Source: Domibacillus robiginosus (GTDB lineage Bacteria; Bacillota; Bacilli; Bacillales; Domibacillaceae). Taken from it: a DNA stretch of 64,000 bases. The notes under the pieces were generated by a model. The model had not been told where the DNA came from and did no database searches. It saw only the letters and a list, made by a program, of their open reading frames with translations. Shown in pieces: positions 15,210 through 23,765 of this stretch. Every line of letters begins with the position of its first letter. Positions within the stretch are counted from its first letter, which is position 1. The translations under genes and the position numbers were made by a program. The stretch spans positions 310,001 to 374,000 of the forward strand of contig NZ_LAHL01000003.1 of NCBI RefSeq assembly GCF_000966195.1, in the 5' to 3' direction.

Positions 15210-16523
15210 ATGGAGCAACAGCGAAGGCACTATCAGTGGATTTGGCGCTGGCATTTTTACGCCGGGCTTATTTTTGCGCCGTTTCTGCTTGTGCTGGCTA
15301 TTACAGGCGGTATCTACTTATTCAAAGCAGAAATTGAGCAGGCTCTTTACAAAGATTTATATAGTGTAACGCCACAGTCAGAAGAGATGCCGGCGAGTCA
15401 TATGTTTTCGGCGGTCAAAGAGGCGTATCCACAGGTAGCGATTACGCGTTACCGCCCGGCGGATGCGCCGGACCGGTCAGCGGAAATCGGCATTACGAAT
15501 TCCAATGGAACAGCGATGACAGTGTTTGTCGATCCATACACGATGAATATTATCGGAACGCTTGATGATGCAGACCGTATTATGGACAAGCTTGAAAAAA
15601 TTCATGGTGAACTAATGGCAGGTACAATCGGGGACCGGCTGGTAGAGCTTGCAGCGTGCTGGGCCTTGATTTTAATCATTACAGGCGCTTACCTGTGGTG
15701 GCCGCGCAAACGAGAAAAAGTGTGGGGCGTCGTGCTGCCGCGTATGTCAAAAGGAAGCCGGACGCTTGTGCGTGATCTGCACGTAGTACCGGCCGCCTGG
15801 ATTTCTGCCGGCATGTTTTTTTTGATTATGACCGGACTGCCGTGGTCTGGCTTTTGGGGCACGCAGATGCAAAATGTAGTAACAAACTCAGGAGAAGGCT
15901 ACCCGCCATCCATCTGGGTTGGACAAGCACCGCTTTCCAACCTGAAAACAGAAGATGTGGCCGATGTTGGCTGGTCGGCAGAAAACCTGCCGGTACCGCA
16001 GTCGGTTCAATCCGCTTATATGCCGCTGTCGATCGATGATGCCATGCAGGTCATAGACGAACGGGGGATAAAGCCGGGTTACGATTTATTCATCCCGCAG
16101 GATAAAACAGGTGTCTACACGGTTTCGGCATTTCCGCCAAAAGCGCAGGATGAAGTGACAATGCACATTGACCAGTATACCGGAGCGGCGCTCGCCGACT
16201 ATCGTTATGATGATTATGGTCCAGCCGGAAAAGCCATTGCGCTTGGCATCACTTTGCACAAAGGATCACAATTTGGCATGATTAATAAACTTATTGGGCT
16301 TGCTGTCTGCATCGGCATGGTGCTTGTGATTGTGAGCGGTATGCTTCTATGGCGCAAGCGAAAGCATGGAGCACCGGCCCGGCCGGCTGTGGGAGTCGCA
16401 AAAGGACTGTGGGTGCTGATCATCCTTCTTGGACTCCTGTTTCCACTTGCGGGCGCGTCCATGCTCGTTGTATTCGTTATAGATCTAGTTGTAAAACGAG
16501 CGAAAGGAGGCCGGACAACATGA
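15210..16523 (+). CDS. PepSY-associated membrane protein
   Basis: This 437-residue protein starts RRHYQWIWRWHFYAGLIFAPFLLVLAITGGIYLF, split here by the usual WHxYAGL motif, typical of PepSY_TM proteins. It has four or more TM helices (about 16-37, 143-163, 195-215, 367-385 and a C-terminal pair) with two extracytoplasmic PepSY-like stretches. His residues in the helices suggest a haem or metal site. Family members are often iron- or copper-regulated and may handle reductant or metals at the membrane; substrate is unknown. It is first in an operon with the lipoprotein gene (ATGA overlap) and carries the TTTCAC promoter. Confidence 0.9.
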   Translation: MEQQRRHYQWIWRWHFYAGLIFAPFLLVLAITGGIYLFKAEIEQALYKDLYSVTPQSEEMPASHMFSAVKEAYPQVAITRYRPADAPDRSAEIGITNSNGTAMTVFVDPYTMNIIGTLDDADRIMDKLEKIHGELMAGTIGDRLVELAACWALILIITGAYLWWPRKREKVWGVVLPRMSKGSRTLVRDLHVVPAAWISAGMFFLIMTGLPWSGFWGTQMQNVVTNSGEGYPPSIWVGQAPLSNLKTEDVADVGWSAENLPVPQSVQSAYMPLSIDDAMQVIDERGIKPGYDLFIPQDKTGVYTVSAFPPKAQDEVTMHIDQYTGAALADYRYDDYGPAGKAIALGITLHKGSQFGMINKLIGLAVCIGMVLVIVSGMLLWRKRKHGAPARPAVGVAKGLWVLIILLGLLFPLAGASMLVVFVIDLVVKRAKGGRTT

Positions 16524-16909
16524 ACAAGTGGATCCTTCTTGGCAGTTTACTGTTGTTGTCCGGCTGTGCGCTTGATCCTGATGTGGCTGACGAGTACGTA
16601 GTCGAAGAAAAGCTGGATGCGGAGATTGACGTGAAAAACGGGCTGATTCAAGTGACCACGTCACAGGAGGCGGATGTATCGGTTTCGTTTTGGGCAGAAG
16701 GAGAAGAAGCAGAGAGACTCAACCTGACAGAAGAAAAAAACGGTGTGTATACCGCTGAAAAAAAGCTGACGGACAAAGGTGCGTATTTTGTCAAAGCAGA
16801 TATTCAAACGGATGGGCAGCATATTATGCCGACGAAGAAAATATGGGTAGGCGTAGAGCCTGATGTAGAGCAGGACGAGCCTTCCATGGATAAAAAGCAT
16901 CACCATTGA
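16520..16909 (+). CDS. FixH/YtkA-like lipoprotein
   Basis: This 129-residue lipoprotein starts inside the stop of the PepSY gene, with AAAGGAGG upstream. The signal ends in the lipobox LLSGC (Cys at about 17). The mature part is a single beta-sandwich domain (VKNGLIQVTTSQEADVSVSF, then TDKGAYFVKADI), which resembles the YtkA/FixH type, and ends in a His-rich tail KKHHH that might bind metal. Tight coupling with the PepSY protein suggests one complex on the outer face of the membrane. Confidence 0.82.
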   Translation: MNKWILLGSLLLLSGCALDPDVADEYVVEEKLDAEIDVKNGLIQVTTSQEADVSVSFWAEGEEAERLNLTEEKNGVYTAEKKLTDKGAYFVKADIQTDGQHIMPTKKIWVGVEPDVEQDEPSMDKKHHH

Positions 16910-16957
16910 TCCCCTATTTGTGCCTGAAATGTAGTATAATGGCATAAATAGGGATCA
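16907..16957 (+). promoter_or_regulatory. Inverted repeat around the -10 box of the CapA-like gene
   Basis: TGATCCCCTATTTGTGCC near the lipoprotein stop is complementary, with a few mismatches, to GGCATAAATAGGGATCA ending about 16958. A consensus TATAAT (16935-16940) sits in the loop. It may be an operator over the capA-like promoter or a weak attenuator; there is no T run. Confidence 0.4.
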
Positions 16958-16974
16958 GGGGGATTAGGTAAATC

Positions 16975-18132
16975 ATGGTAGAGCAAAGAAGGGCACAAAG
17001 ACGGAAGCGGCGCCGGCTGAAGCGCTGGGTCAGGTTGACGCTTCTCGGTTTGTTTTTAGCAGCTATAGCGTCTGTTGCGGTCAATATGATTGTTACAAAA
17101 GAAGAAGCGGTGCCTCAAGGAACACCTAAAGGCATTCTTGACGAAGCGACAAATTCCGAAGTATCAGAGGTATCAAAGGAACCGTCTGCCTCGATTACCA
17201 TTAGTGCAGCAGGGGATTTTACGCTGGGGACCGATGAAACCTTTACATATGCCGGGTCGTTTCCCGATGAAGCGGAGCGGAATGGGCTGGCTCATTTTAC
17301 AAAAGGATTGGATGGTATCTTTCAGCAGGATGATGTCACAACGGTGAATCTCGAAACAACGCTGACCGAAGCGACGGAAAAAGCAGTGAAAAAATTTCGT
17401 TTCAAAGGAGATCCGGGCTATACGCAGATTTTGACGGATGCCGGGATCGAATCTGTCAATCTGGCAAATAATCATATTTTTGATTACCTGGAACAGGGGT
17501 ATGAAGATACAAAAGCGAATTTAAGGGCGGCAGACATCGGCTTCTTCGGTTATGACGATTCTTTTGTAACGGAAGTAAAAGGCGTGAAGGTAGGCGCACT
17601 CGGCTATGAAGGCTGGGCCGATACAGCAGAAATCCGTGAGCAGGTCGAAGCCGATATAGCTAACCTGCGCGAGGAGGGCGTCGCCATTGTGGTTGTGCAT
17701 TTTCATTGGGGCGTGGAAAGAAGCTACGTGCCGGAGCAATCACAGCAGACGCTGGCCCGGTTCGCTGTTGATGCCGGTGCGGATCTTGTAGTGGGGCACC
17801 ATCCTCATGTCGTACAGGGAATTGAAGAGTACAACGGTAAATTTATTGTGTACAGCCTCGGCAACTTTATGTTTGGCGGCAACCGCAATCCAGCTGATAA
17901 AGACACATATGTGTTTCAGCAGACGTTTGAAATCAAGGATGGAAAACAAACGGATCAAAAAGAAATTAACGTGGTGCCGTTTTCGATTTCCTCACAAACC
18001 ACTCGGAATGACTACCAGCCGACACGTCTTCAAGGAGCAGAAGCGGAGCGGGTCATGGAAAAAATCATCGATGTATCCAATCAAATCAAGCCGGCTGACT
18101 GGGTGCAATATATGAAAAAAGAGCCATCCTGA
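16975..18132 (+). CDS. CapA-family (metallophosphatase-fold) membrane-anchored protein
   Basis: This 385-residue protein has a very basic N-terminus, a TM anchor (about 20-40) and an extracytoplasmic CapA domain. Motifs are SAAGDFTLGTD, VNLETTLT, VNLANNHIFDY, VVHFHWGVE and VVGHHPHVVQGIE...YSLGNFMFGG, giving the Asp, Asn and His residues of the calcineurin-like metal site. CapA/PgsA proteins act in poly-gamma-glutamate capsule systems, but no pgsB or pgsC genes are nearby, so a capsule role is not supported here; it may act on another envelope polymer. Confidence 0.9.
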   Translation: MVEQRRAQRRKRRRLKRWVRLTLLGLFLAAIASVAVNMIVTKEEAVPQGTPKGILDEATNSEVSEVSKEPSASITISAAGDFTLGTDETFTYAGSFPDEAERNGLAHFTKGLDGIFQQDDVTTVNLETTLTEATEKAVKKFRFKGDPGYTQILTDAGIESVNLANNHIFDYLEQGYEDTKANLRAADIGFFGYDDSFVTEVKGVKVGALGYEGWADTAEIREQVEADIANLREEGVAIVVVHFHWGVERSYVPEQSQQTLARFAVDAGADLVVGHHPHVVQGIEEYNGKFIVYSLGNFMFGGNRNPADKDTYVFQQTFEIKDGKQTDQKEINVVPFSISSQTTRNDYQPTRLQGAEAERVMEKIIDVSNQIKPADWVQYMKKEPS

Positions 18133-18150
18133 TAAAGGATGGCTTTTTTT
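18123..18150 (+). terminator. Terminator after the CapA-like gene
   Basis: GCCATCCT pairs with AGGATGGC around GATAA, followed by eight T. Confidence 0.88.
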
Positions 18151-18216
18151 TGAAAAAAAGGTTTAATAAGAGATATAGAAAGGTATACCTCTTTTAGAAG
18201 GGGGAAGAGTGCAGTC

Positions 18217-18357
18217 ATGAAAGAACAAACTGATGAATTTATTGTAGAAGCGTATAAAAAAGCATTGGAACTAAACTTAGAGCCGGATTTTCTATTGCTG
18301 CTCGAAAAAGAGCTCGAGCGCAGAGAGCTGGCTATACATAGAGAAAAAGTTTACTAA
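18217..18357 (+). CDS. sda: Sda-type inhibitor of sporulation kinases (46 aa)
   Basis: The 46-residue product starts MKEQTDEFIVEAYKKALEL and continues NLEPDFLLLLEKELERREL. It lines up with B. subtilis Sda ([34 protein letters not shown]) in length and in the two-helix hairpin pattern. Sda blocks autophosphorylation of KinA/KinB when replication is disturbed. GGGGGAAG lies upstream of the ATG. No clear DnaA boxes were seen in the short upstream region, although they control sda in B. subtilis. A strong terminator follows. Confidence 0.85.
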   Translation: MKEQTDEFIVEAYKKALELNLEPDFLLLLEKELERRELAIHREKVY

Positions 18358-18360
18358 AGA

Positions 18361-18394
18361 AAAAGGGTATCTCATGATGAGACACCCTTTTTTA
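18361..18394. terminator. Bidirectional terminator between sda and the GNAT gene
   Basis: AAAGGGTATCTCAT pairs with ATGAGACACCCTTT, with T runs on both strands. The minus-strand GNAT gene stops inside it. Confidence 0.88.
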
Positions 18395-19391
18395 TTTGTG
18401 TACAGCTGCGCTGCATTCTTTTCGTACGCAGTGTATGTCCGAAAAAATCATTGTCGTATTGGGCTGTACAGGTGAAGCCTCTTGACATATAAAACTGCTC
18501 TCCCGACACGTTGCCCGTCTCTACCTCGGCAGTGATAGAAGATGATTTCGGCAGTTCGTTAAGAATGGCATAAAGCAGCCAGGTGCCAATTCCTGCACCC
18601 TGTGCATCGGGATGAAGATAAATGGCCTGCAGCGCCGCGCTTCTTTTCTCCAGCACAGCATCTGCAAAGCCAATGACCTTTCCACCCCGCTCCGCCACCC
18701 AGAACAAGCTTTCCATTCTTTTCGTGAGCCGGTCGGGTTCATAGGCTTGATCCCAAAAAGCATCCTGCACATCCCGTGGAATCAGGCCTTCGTATATACG
18801 ATGCCAGGCAGCCCGCGCCACTTCCTGAACAGAGGGAATATCACGGGTAGATGCGAGACGGACAAGCGGAAAATGAGCCCGGTGCACGACGTTTAACAGG
18901 CATGGCTGCTTTTCCTTTTCTTCGAGCGCCGCATGCATCTCTGGGAAGTCTGCTTCGACGTTCCACGTGATAAAGGGTAATTTTTTTTGCGCTGCCTGCG
19001 AGCGTTTATTTACAAGGCGCGCGCCGATAAATACTCGCTTAAGCCCAAGCTCCGCAAAAGCTATTTGTAAAATGGCATATTTTGCGGATACATTATACCC
19101 CTGTCCCCAGTACTCATGACCGATCCACGTGCCGAGGCTGCACGTACCTGACTCACGGTTTATAAACATCAGAGTTGTAATGCCGATCAGGTCGCCGTAC
19201 TCATTTATTATTGCCCGCGAAACGGTTTTGCCGTCGAGTTCTTCCGCCATCACCGCCTGCAAAAAGTCAATGGTATCATCAACTGTGTCCACCTGTAGAC
19301 CGAGCGCCTCCTTTACTTCAGGAGCGGACGTTAAGGAAAAAATCCGGTCTGCATAGGTCAAGCTGTGCGGCTGTAAGGCGATCCTTTTCAT
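18372..19391 (-). CDS. Tandem GNAT acetyltransferase
   Basis: This protein of about 339 residues has two GNAT domains. The N-terminal one is of the RimJ/RimL type (GTWIGHEYWGQGYNVSAKYAIL, split by the family WGxGY motif, then FIGARLVNKRSQ). The C-terminal one (about 175-335) carries the acetyl-CoA loop HPDAQGAGIGTWLL. Family members acetylate protein N-termini or small amines; the substrate is unknown. The ATG at 19391 is preferred: one three codons earlier would leave no space after GGAGG. It overlaps the nucleotidyltransferase stop, so the two form an operon. Confidence 0.86.
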   Translation of the reverse strand: MKRIALQPHSLTYADRIFSLTSAPEVKEALGLQVDTVDDTIDFLQAVMAEELDGKTVSRAIINEYGDLIGITTLMFINRESGTCSLGTWIGHEYWGQGYNVSAKYAILQIAFAELGLKRVFIGARLVNKRSQAAQKKLPFITWNVEADFPEMHAALEEKEKQPCLLNVVHRAHFPLVRLASTRDIPSVQEVARAAWHRIYEGLIPRDVQDAFWDQAYEPDRLTKRMESLFWVAERGGKVIGFADAVLEKRSAALQAIYLHPDAQGAGIGTWLLYAILNELPKSSSITAEVETGNVSGEQFYMSRGFTCTAQYDNDFFGHTLRTKRMQRSCTQIKKGVSS

Positions 19392-20176
19392 TCGCCCCAT
19401 ACCTCCTTCAGTGTCCGGCGGAACAAATCGTTTAATCGATCGGTTGCGTTTTCGGTTTGCCGGTCCAAATCAGCAGCGCGGCTTCGAAGTTTTTCTATTT
19501 CCTGCTCAAGAAACACATCAATGACCCGGATGCTTTGTCCGGCGCTTAGCTCTTCACCGGCTTTTTTTCGTGCCAGCAGCTGTTCAATCGTTTCAACCAG
19601 CAGCGGGTCCTGTACCATCGCCGCAAGCAGCTGGTCGAACGACAGGGGCGGAATATCCTGCCGCTCTGCAATCCATTTCGCTGCCAGCACCGGGCGCAGC
19701 ATATAAAAATACTTTTTTAGTTTTACTTCGTCCCGCCCCTGAACGGCTCGGTAGTTGTTGGCTGCCATATTAAGATAATGATGCATACAGGAAACCGGTG
19801 AAAACACGCTGCGGCTCATCGCTCTCATTTGCGCAGCTGTTTTGTATGCTTCCTCATAAACGATATCGGAAAACAGCCACTCTAAAAGCGGTGGATTGGA
19901 TTTTCGAAACAGCTTAAGGGCTTTGGTTAAATCCCAGCCGCTCACATCAAGAAGGTCGTGAATCGGACGTTCGATTACATCACGTTTTTTTCCGACGCCG
20001 ACCGGGTCAATGCTCAGATATACTTCTGGACGGTGCACGTAAAAAAAGCGTACATCCCAGTCACTGTCCCTGGACGGAAACCCCCATGCGCGGCTGCCTG
20101 ACTCGCAGGCGTACAGTACTTTTACCTCGTATTCCTGTTCGATGCTTCGCAAAGACGCCAAAATATCTTTTTCCAT
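19388..20176 (-). CDS. RlaP-type nucleotidyltransferase (YcgL-like)
   Basis: This 262-residue protein belongs to the DNA polymerase beta-like nucleotidyltransferases of the PF10127 (RlaP/YcgL) type. The active-site strand is CESGSRAWGFPSRDSDWDVRF, here split as GSRAWGF and DSDWDVR, giving the two metal-binding Asp residues. Homologues lie near RNA-repair genes in some bacteria, so RNA end modification is possible; no such partners are seen here. It is first in a two-gene operon with the GNAT gene. The ribosome site is weak (AAAAGG just before ATG). Confidence 0.84.
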   Translation of the reverse strand: MEKDILASLRSIEQEYEVKVLYACESGSRAWGFPSRDSDWDVRFFYVHRPEVYLSIDPVGVGKKRDVIERPIHDLLDVSGWDLTKALKLFRKSNPPLLEWLFSDIVYEEAYKTAAQMRAMSRSVFSPVSCMHHYLNMAANNYRAVQGRDEVKLKKYFYMLRPVLAAKWIAERQDIPPLSFDQLLAAMVQDPLLVETIEQLLARKKAGEELSAGQSIRVIDVFLEQEIEKLRSRAADLDRQTENATDRLNDLFRRTLKEVWGE

Positions 20177-20373
20177 CCTTTTACACCCCCGTTTGCGGTA
20201 GTGTACTTTCTTTTCGGATTCTTGTAAAGCAGGAAAGAGGGGGAAAAGAAAGGAGGAAAAGGCAGCTGTGAATTTGAATTTAATGATATCGTTGTTCCAG
20301 TAATTAAATAGGAAAATCGCTAAGAAGAAGAGCTCAGGCTTTTCTTCTTTTTTCTCTCAAAAAATATATTGGT

Positions 20374-20406
20374 TTTCACTTTTCTTTCACCAACGACGTT
20401 TATACT
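20374..20406 (+). promoter_or_regulatory. ykcB promoter with TTTCAC direct repeat
   Basis: TTTCAC at 20374-20379 and 20385-20390 (11-base period) is followed ten bases later by TATACT at 20401-20406. In B. subtilis the ykcBC and yngABC operons are reported targets of YclJ, which recognises a TTCATA direct repeat of the same period. Confidence 0.75.
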
Positions 20407-20442
20407 TCACTGTATCGAAAGAAAAAATGGAGTGTGAAGAAA

Positions 20443-22425
20443 ATGAAGAAACGGTTTGATCCGTGGCTGGCCGTGATTCTTGCGCTGTCAGCAGTATTGA
20501 ATTTTTATAAGATCGGAGTATCGGGTTCTAATTCGTATTACACGGCAGCCGTAGAAAGCATGACGACCAACTGGAAGTCGTTTTTCTATGCATCGCTCGA
20601 CTCGGGCAATTTTATTACAGTAGATAAGCCGCCGGTTGCACTTTGGGTTCAGGCGATCAGCGCGAAGATTTTTGGCGTCAGTGACTGGAGTGTGCTGCTT
20701 CCGGAAGCAATCGCCGGTGTGCTGTCCGTTTTTGTTTTATATATGATCGTCAAGCCGGCATTCGGTGTGAAAACAGCACGCTGGGCCGGGCTTGTACTGG
20801 CAGTGACACCGATTTTTGTGGCGGTAACCCGGACGAACAATACCGATGCCATGCTTATTTTCACGCTGCTTCTGGCGGTGTGGGCACTGATGAAGTCGAT
20901 TCAGGAGAAAAAATTCGGCTGGCTGCTCGTTTCCATGGCCCTGATCGGAGTTGGCTTTAATATTAAAATGCTGCAGGCATACATGGTCGTACCGGCTTTT
21001 TATCTTTTTTATTTGATCGCTGCGCAGCACAATTGGAAAAAGCGGATCGTTCATCTGGTGATGGCGACCGTTGTCCTGCTTGGCGTGTCGGTTTCTTATG
21101 CGACAGCGGTGCAGCTGACGCCGGAGGAAGACCGTCCGTACATCGGCGGCAGCCAGACAAATTCTGTTTTAGAGCTGGCATTTGGCTATAACGGGATTCA
21201 GCGGCTGACCGGGGATCAATCAAAGAGCGGCGGTACCGATGATAAATCAAGCGGTTTGCTGAATAACAATTCTTCCCGGGGGGCCGGCGGTGAAGATATT
21301 GGCGAAGCGGGCGTTCTGCGCTTGTTCTCAGATTCGATGTCCGGACAGGCAAGCTGGCTCATTCCCTTTGTTTTATTTGGCTTAATAGGGCTTGGGGTTT
21401 CGATCAAGCGTCAACGTGCTCTTACCATGCAGCATAAATTTGCGATTTTCTGGCTGGCATGGCTGCTGCCGATGATGGGCTTTTTCAGCATCGCAAGCTT
21501 TTACCATCGCTACTATTTAAGTATGATGGGACCTGCTGTTGCAGCTTTAACCGCTATTGGCGGCGCAGTGCTTTGGAGTTTGTACAAAGAAGAGAAAAAT
21601 GGGAGCCGCCTCCTGTTTCCAATCGCGCTGCTGCTTACATTCGCTTTTGAAGCATATGTGCTTTACCAGAATATCGACTCAATTCAGCCATGGCTGATCG
21701 GCGTGGTGCTCGCTTTTGGACTGATCGTCTGCATTTTGCTGCTGCTGACAACCAAATACGCACCCCACGTGCGGACAGCAGCGATGCTGGGACTCCTGCT
21801 TATGCCCGCTTACTGGACGGCTATACCAGTCATGGCCGGCACGACAAACAGTGTGATGCCAGCAGCCGGTCCTGCTTCGACGGGTGGACCTGGCGGCGGT
21901 GTATTTGGCGACCGCGGTATGGCGATGGCAGCAGACGGTGAATGGCCGGAAATGCCGGCAAATATGGAAGTACCAGAAGATGGAGAAATGCCAGAAGGAA
22001 TGGAAGCTCCTCAGGATGGCGAGATGCCCGCTGGAATGGAGCGTCCGGACGGCGGCGGTATGAATGGCCGCGGCGGTGGCGGCATGGGTGGCCAGATGAG
22101 TGAAGAGCTGCTCAGCTACCTGAAGGAAAACCATAGAGGTGAAACGTACCTGGTTGCAGTGCAAAATGCCAATTCTGCTGCCAGCATCATTTTGGGTACG
22201 GAATACACAGCCCTGGCTATGGGAGGGTTTGGCGGCTCTGATCCGGCTATGACGGTTGAAAAGCTGGAAGAGATGACCGCAAATGGCGAAGTGAAATTTT
22301 TCATGACATCGGGCGGCGGACCGGGCGGCAGCCAGAACAGTGAAGTAACCGAATGGATTCAGGAAAACTGCAAAGAAGTGACATCCGATGAATGGAGCGG
22401 TTTATATGTTTATGAAGGAGCGTGA
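20443..22425 (+). CDS. ykcB: GT39-like membrane glycosyltransferase YkcB
   Basis: This 660-residue GT-C glycosyltransferase has about 11-12 TM helices and the early motif TVDKPPVALWVQ, whose Asp is the expected catalytic residue of the PMT/ArnT fold. It would move a sugar from an undecaprenyl carrier to an acceptor on the outer face of the membrane. After the TM part there is an unusual Met/Pro/Glu/Gly-rich stretch (about residues 480-560, with repeats such as MPEGMEAPQDGEMPAGME) before a soluble C-terminal domain. ATG at 20443 has GGAG ten bases upstream. It heads an operon with GT2, GtrA-like flippase and UGPase genes, a complete three-component glycosylation system plus sugar donor. Confidence 0.92.
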   Translation: MKKRFDPWLAVILALSAVLNFYKIGVSGSNSYYTAAVESMTTNWKSFFYASLDSGNFITVDKPPVALWVQAISAKIFGVSDWSVLLPEAIAGVLSVFVLYMIVKPAFGVKTARWAGLVLAVTPIFVAVTRTNNTDAMLIFTLLLAVWALMKSIQEKKFGWLLVSMALIGVGFNIKMLQAYMVVPAFYLFYLIAAQHNWKKRIVHLVMATVVLLGVSVSYATAVQLTPEEDRPYIGGSQTNSVLELAFGYNGIQRLTGDQSKSGGTDDKSSGLLNNNSSRGAGGEDIGEAGVLRLFSDSMSGQASWLIPFVLFGLIGLGVSIKRQRALTMQHKFAIFWLAWLLPMMGFFSIASFYHRYYLSMMGPAVAALTAIGGAVLWSLYKEEKNGSRLLFPIALLLTFAFEAYVLYQNIDSIQPWLIGVVLAFGLIVCILLLLTTKYAPHVRTAAMLGLLLMPAYWTAIPVMAGTTNSVMPAAGPASTGGPGGGVFGDRGMAMAADGEWPEMPANMEVPEDGEMPEGMEAPQDGEMPAGMERPDGGGMNGRGGGGMGGQMSEELLSYLKENHRGETYLVAVQNANSAASIILGTEYTALAMGGFGGSDPAMTVEKLEEMTANGEVKFFMTSGGGPGGSQNSEVTEWIQENCKEVTSDEWSGLYVYEGA

Positions 22426-22429
22426 GCAT

Positions 22430-23395
22430 ATGAAATATTCAATTATTATCCCCGTATACAATGAAGAACTGGTCGTTCGTGAAACGTACAGCCGCCTGAA
22501 AGCAGTGATGGACAAAGCAGATGGATCATATGAACTCCTGTTTGTAAATGACGGCAGCCAGGATAAAACAATTGATATTTTAAAAGAGCTTGCGGTGCAG
22601 GACCGTCACGTGAAATACCTTGATTTTTCCCGCAATTTTGGTCATCAGATTGCGATTACAGCCGGCATGGATCATGCCACCGGCTCCGCCATTGTGGTGA
22701 TAGATGCGGACTTGCAGGACCCACCGGAGCTGATTTTGGACATGATTGAGAAATGGAAGGAAGGCTATGAGATTGTTTATGCCAAACGGACAAAAAGAAA
22801 AGGAGAAACCTTTTTTAAAAAACAGACGGCAAAAATATTTTACCGGCTGCTGCGGGCCTCGACAGACATTGAGATTCCACTTGATACCGGCGATTTTCGT
22901 CTGCTCGACCGGAAAGTATGTGATCAGCTGAAGGGGATGAAGGAGCAAAGCCGCTTCGTCCGCGGTCTGGTAAGCTGGGTTGGATTTAAACAAACAGCGA
23001 TTGAATACGAACGGGACGAACGGCTGGCGGGAGAAACGAAATATCCATTGAAAAAAATGCTGAAGTTTTCGATGGATGGGATTACCTCCTTTTCTTATAA
23101 GCCGCTGAAGCTGGCCAGCCTGCTTGGTGTGATGCTGTCTGCGGCGAGTTCACTCGCCATTTTGATTGTGTTGTACCAGCGCTTATTTACCGATACAACC
23201 ATCCCTGGCTGGTCCTCTCTGCTGCTGACGATGCTGTTTTTCAATGGTGTGATGCTGATTATGCTTGGCGTGATCGGAGAATACATTGGCCGCATTTACG
23301 ATGAAGCCAAAAACAGGCCGCTTTATATTTTGCGTGACAGCCGCCAGTCTGAACATGAAAGCGATACTGTGACCCGTTATGCGAAATTTAAATGA
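22430..23395 (+). CDS. ykcC: GT2 undecaprenyl-phosphate glycosyltransferase YkcC
   Basis: This protein of about 321 residues starts at ATG 22430 after GAAGGAG, beginning MKYSIIIPVYNEE. The GT2 domain shows VNDGSQDKT, DADLQDPPELI and a DFRLLDRKV loop; two C-terminal TM helices (about 230-300) anchor it. It is of the GtrB/DPM1/CsbB type: it transfers a sugar from UDP-sugar to undecaprenyl phosphate on the inner face. It follows ykcB by a few bases and overlaps the flippase gene. Confidence 0.93.
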   Translation: MKYSIIIPVYNEELVVRETYSRLKAVMDKADGSYELLFVNDGSQDKTIDILKELAVQDRHVKYLDFSRNFGHQIAITAGMDHATGSAIVVIDADLQDPPELILDMIEKWKEGYEIVYAKRTKRKGETFFKKQTAKIFYRLLRASTDIEIPLDTGDFRLLDRKVCDQLKGMKEQSRFVRGLVSWVGFKQTAIEYERDERLAGETKYPLKKMLKFSMDGITSFSYKPLKLASLLGVMLSAASSLAILIVLYQRLFTDTTIPGWSSLLLTMLFFNGVMLIMLGVIGEYIGRIYDEAKNRPLYILRDSRQSEHESDTVTRYAKFK

Positions 23396-23765
23396 AATCA
23401 TAAAATTTGGGGCAGTAGGTGTATTAAATACAGCGATTGATATGCTGCTCTTTTTCACACTCTGGTCGATCGGTGTACCGTACCTGCTGGCGCAGGTCGT
23501 TTCCTACGGCGCCGGCATGCTTAACAGCTTCGTCTGGAACCGATCATGGACGTTTGGAGTCAAAGAGCGGACGAGTGCGGAGGAAGTGAGCAAATTTATT
23601 GTTTTGAACGTGACAGCTCTTTGTGTTTCTGCATCTCTATTATTCCTTTTGAGCGGGCAGCCGCTTTTTGTTAGTAAAATCATTGCCACACTCAGCGGCC
23701 TGGCCATCACATTTAGCGGCAGCCGCTTCTGGGTATTCAGGCAGCAAAGGAGAAAATCAATATGA
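23379..23765 (+). CDS. GtrA/GtcA-family lipid-sugar flippase
   Basis: This 128-residue protein has four TM helices and the GtrA pattern FGAVGVLNTAIDMLLFF, then YGAGMLNSFVWNRSWTF and ITFSGSRFWVFR, split here by the usual N-x-x-W/R residues. It would flip undecaprenyl-phosphate-sugar across the membrane for YkcB. It overlaps both neighbours, confirming a single operon. The B. subtilis counterparts are GtcA and YngA. Confidence 0.92.
   Translation: MRNLNEIIKFGAVGVLNTAIDMLLFFTLWSIGVPYLLAQVVSYGAGMLNSFVWNRSWTFGVKERTSAEEVSKFIVLNVTALCVSASLLFLLSGQPLFVSKIIATLSGLAITFSGSRFWVFRQQRRKSI

Noticed and set aside
16975-18132. Naming the CapA-like protein as a poly-gamma-glutamate capsule enzyme
   Set aside because: No pgsB or pgsC homologue is nearby; the family is broad.
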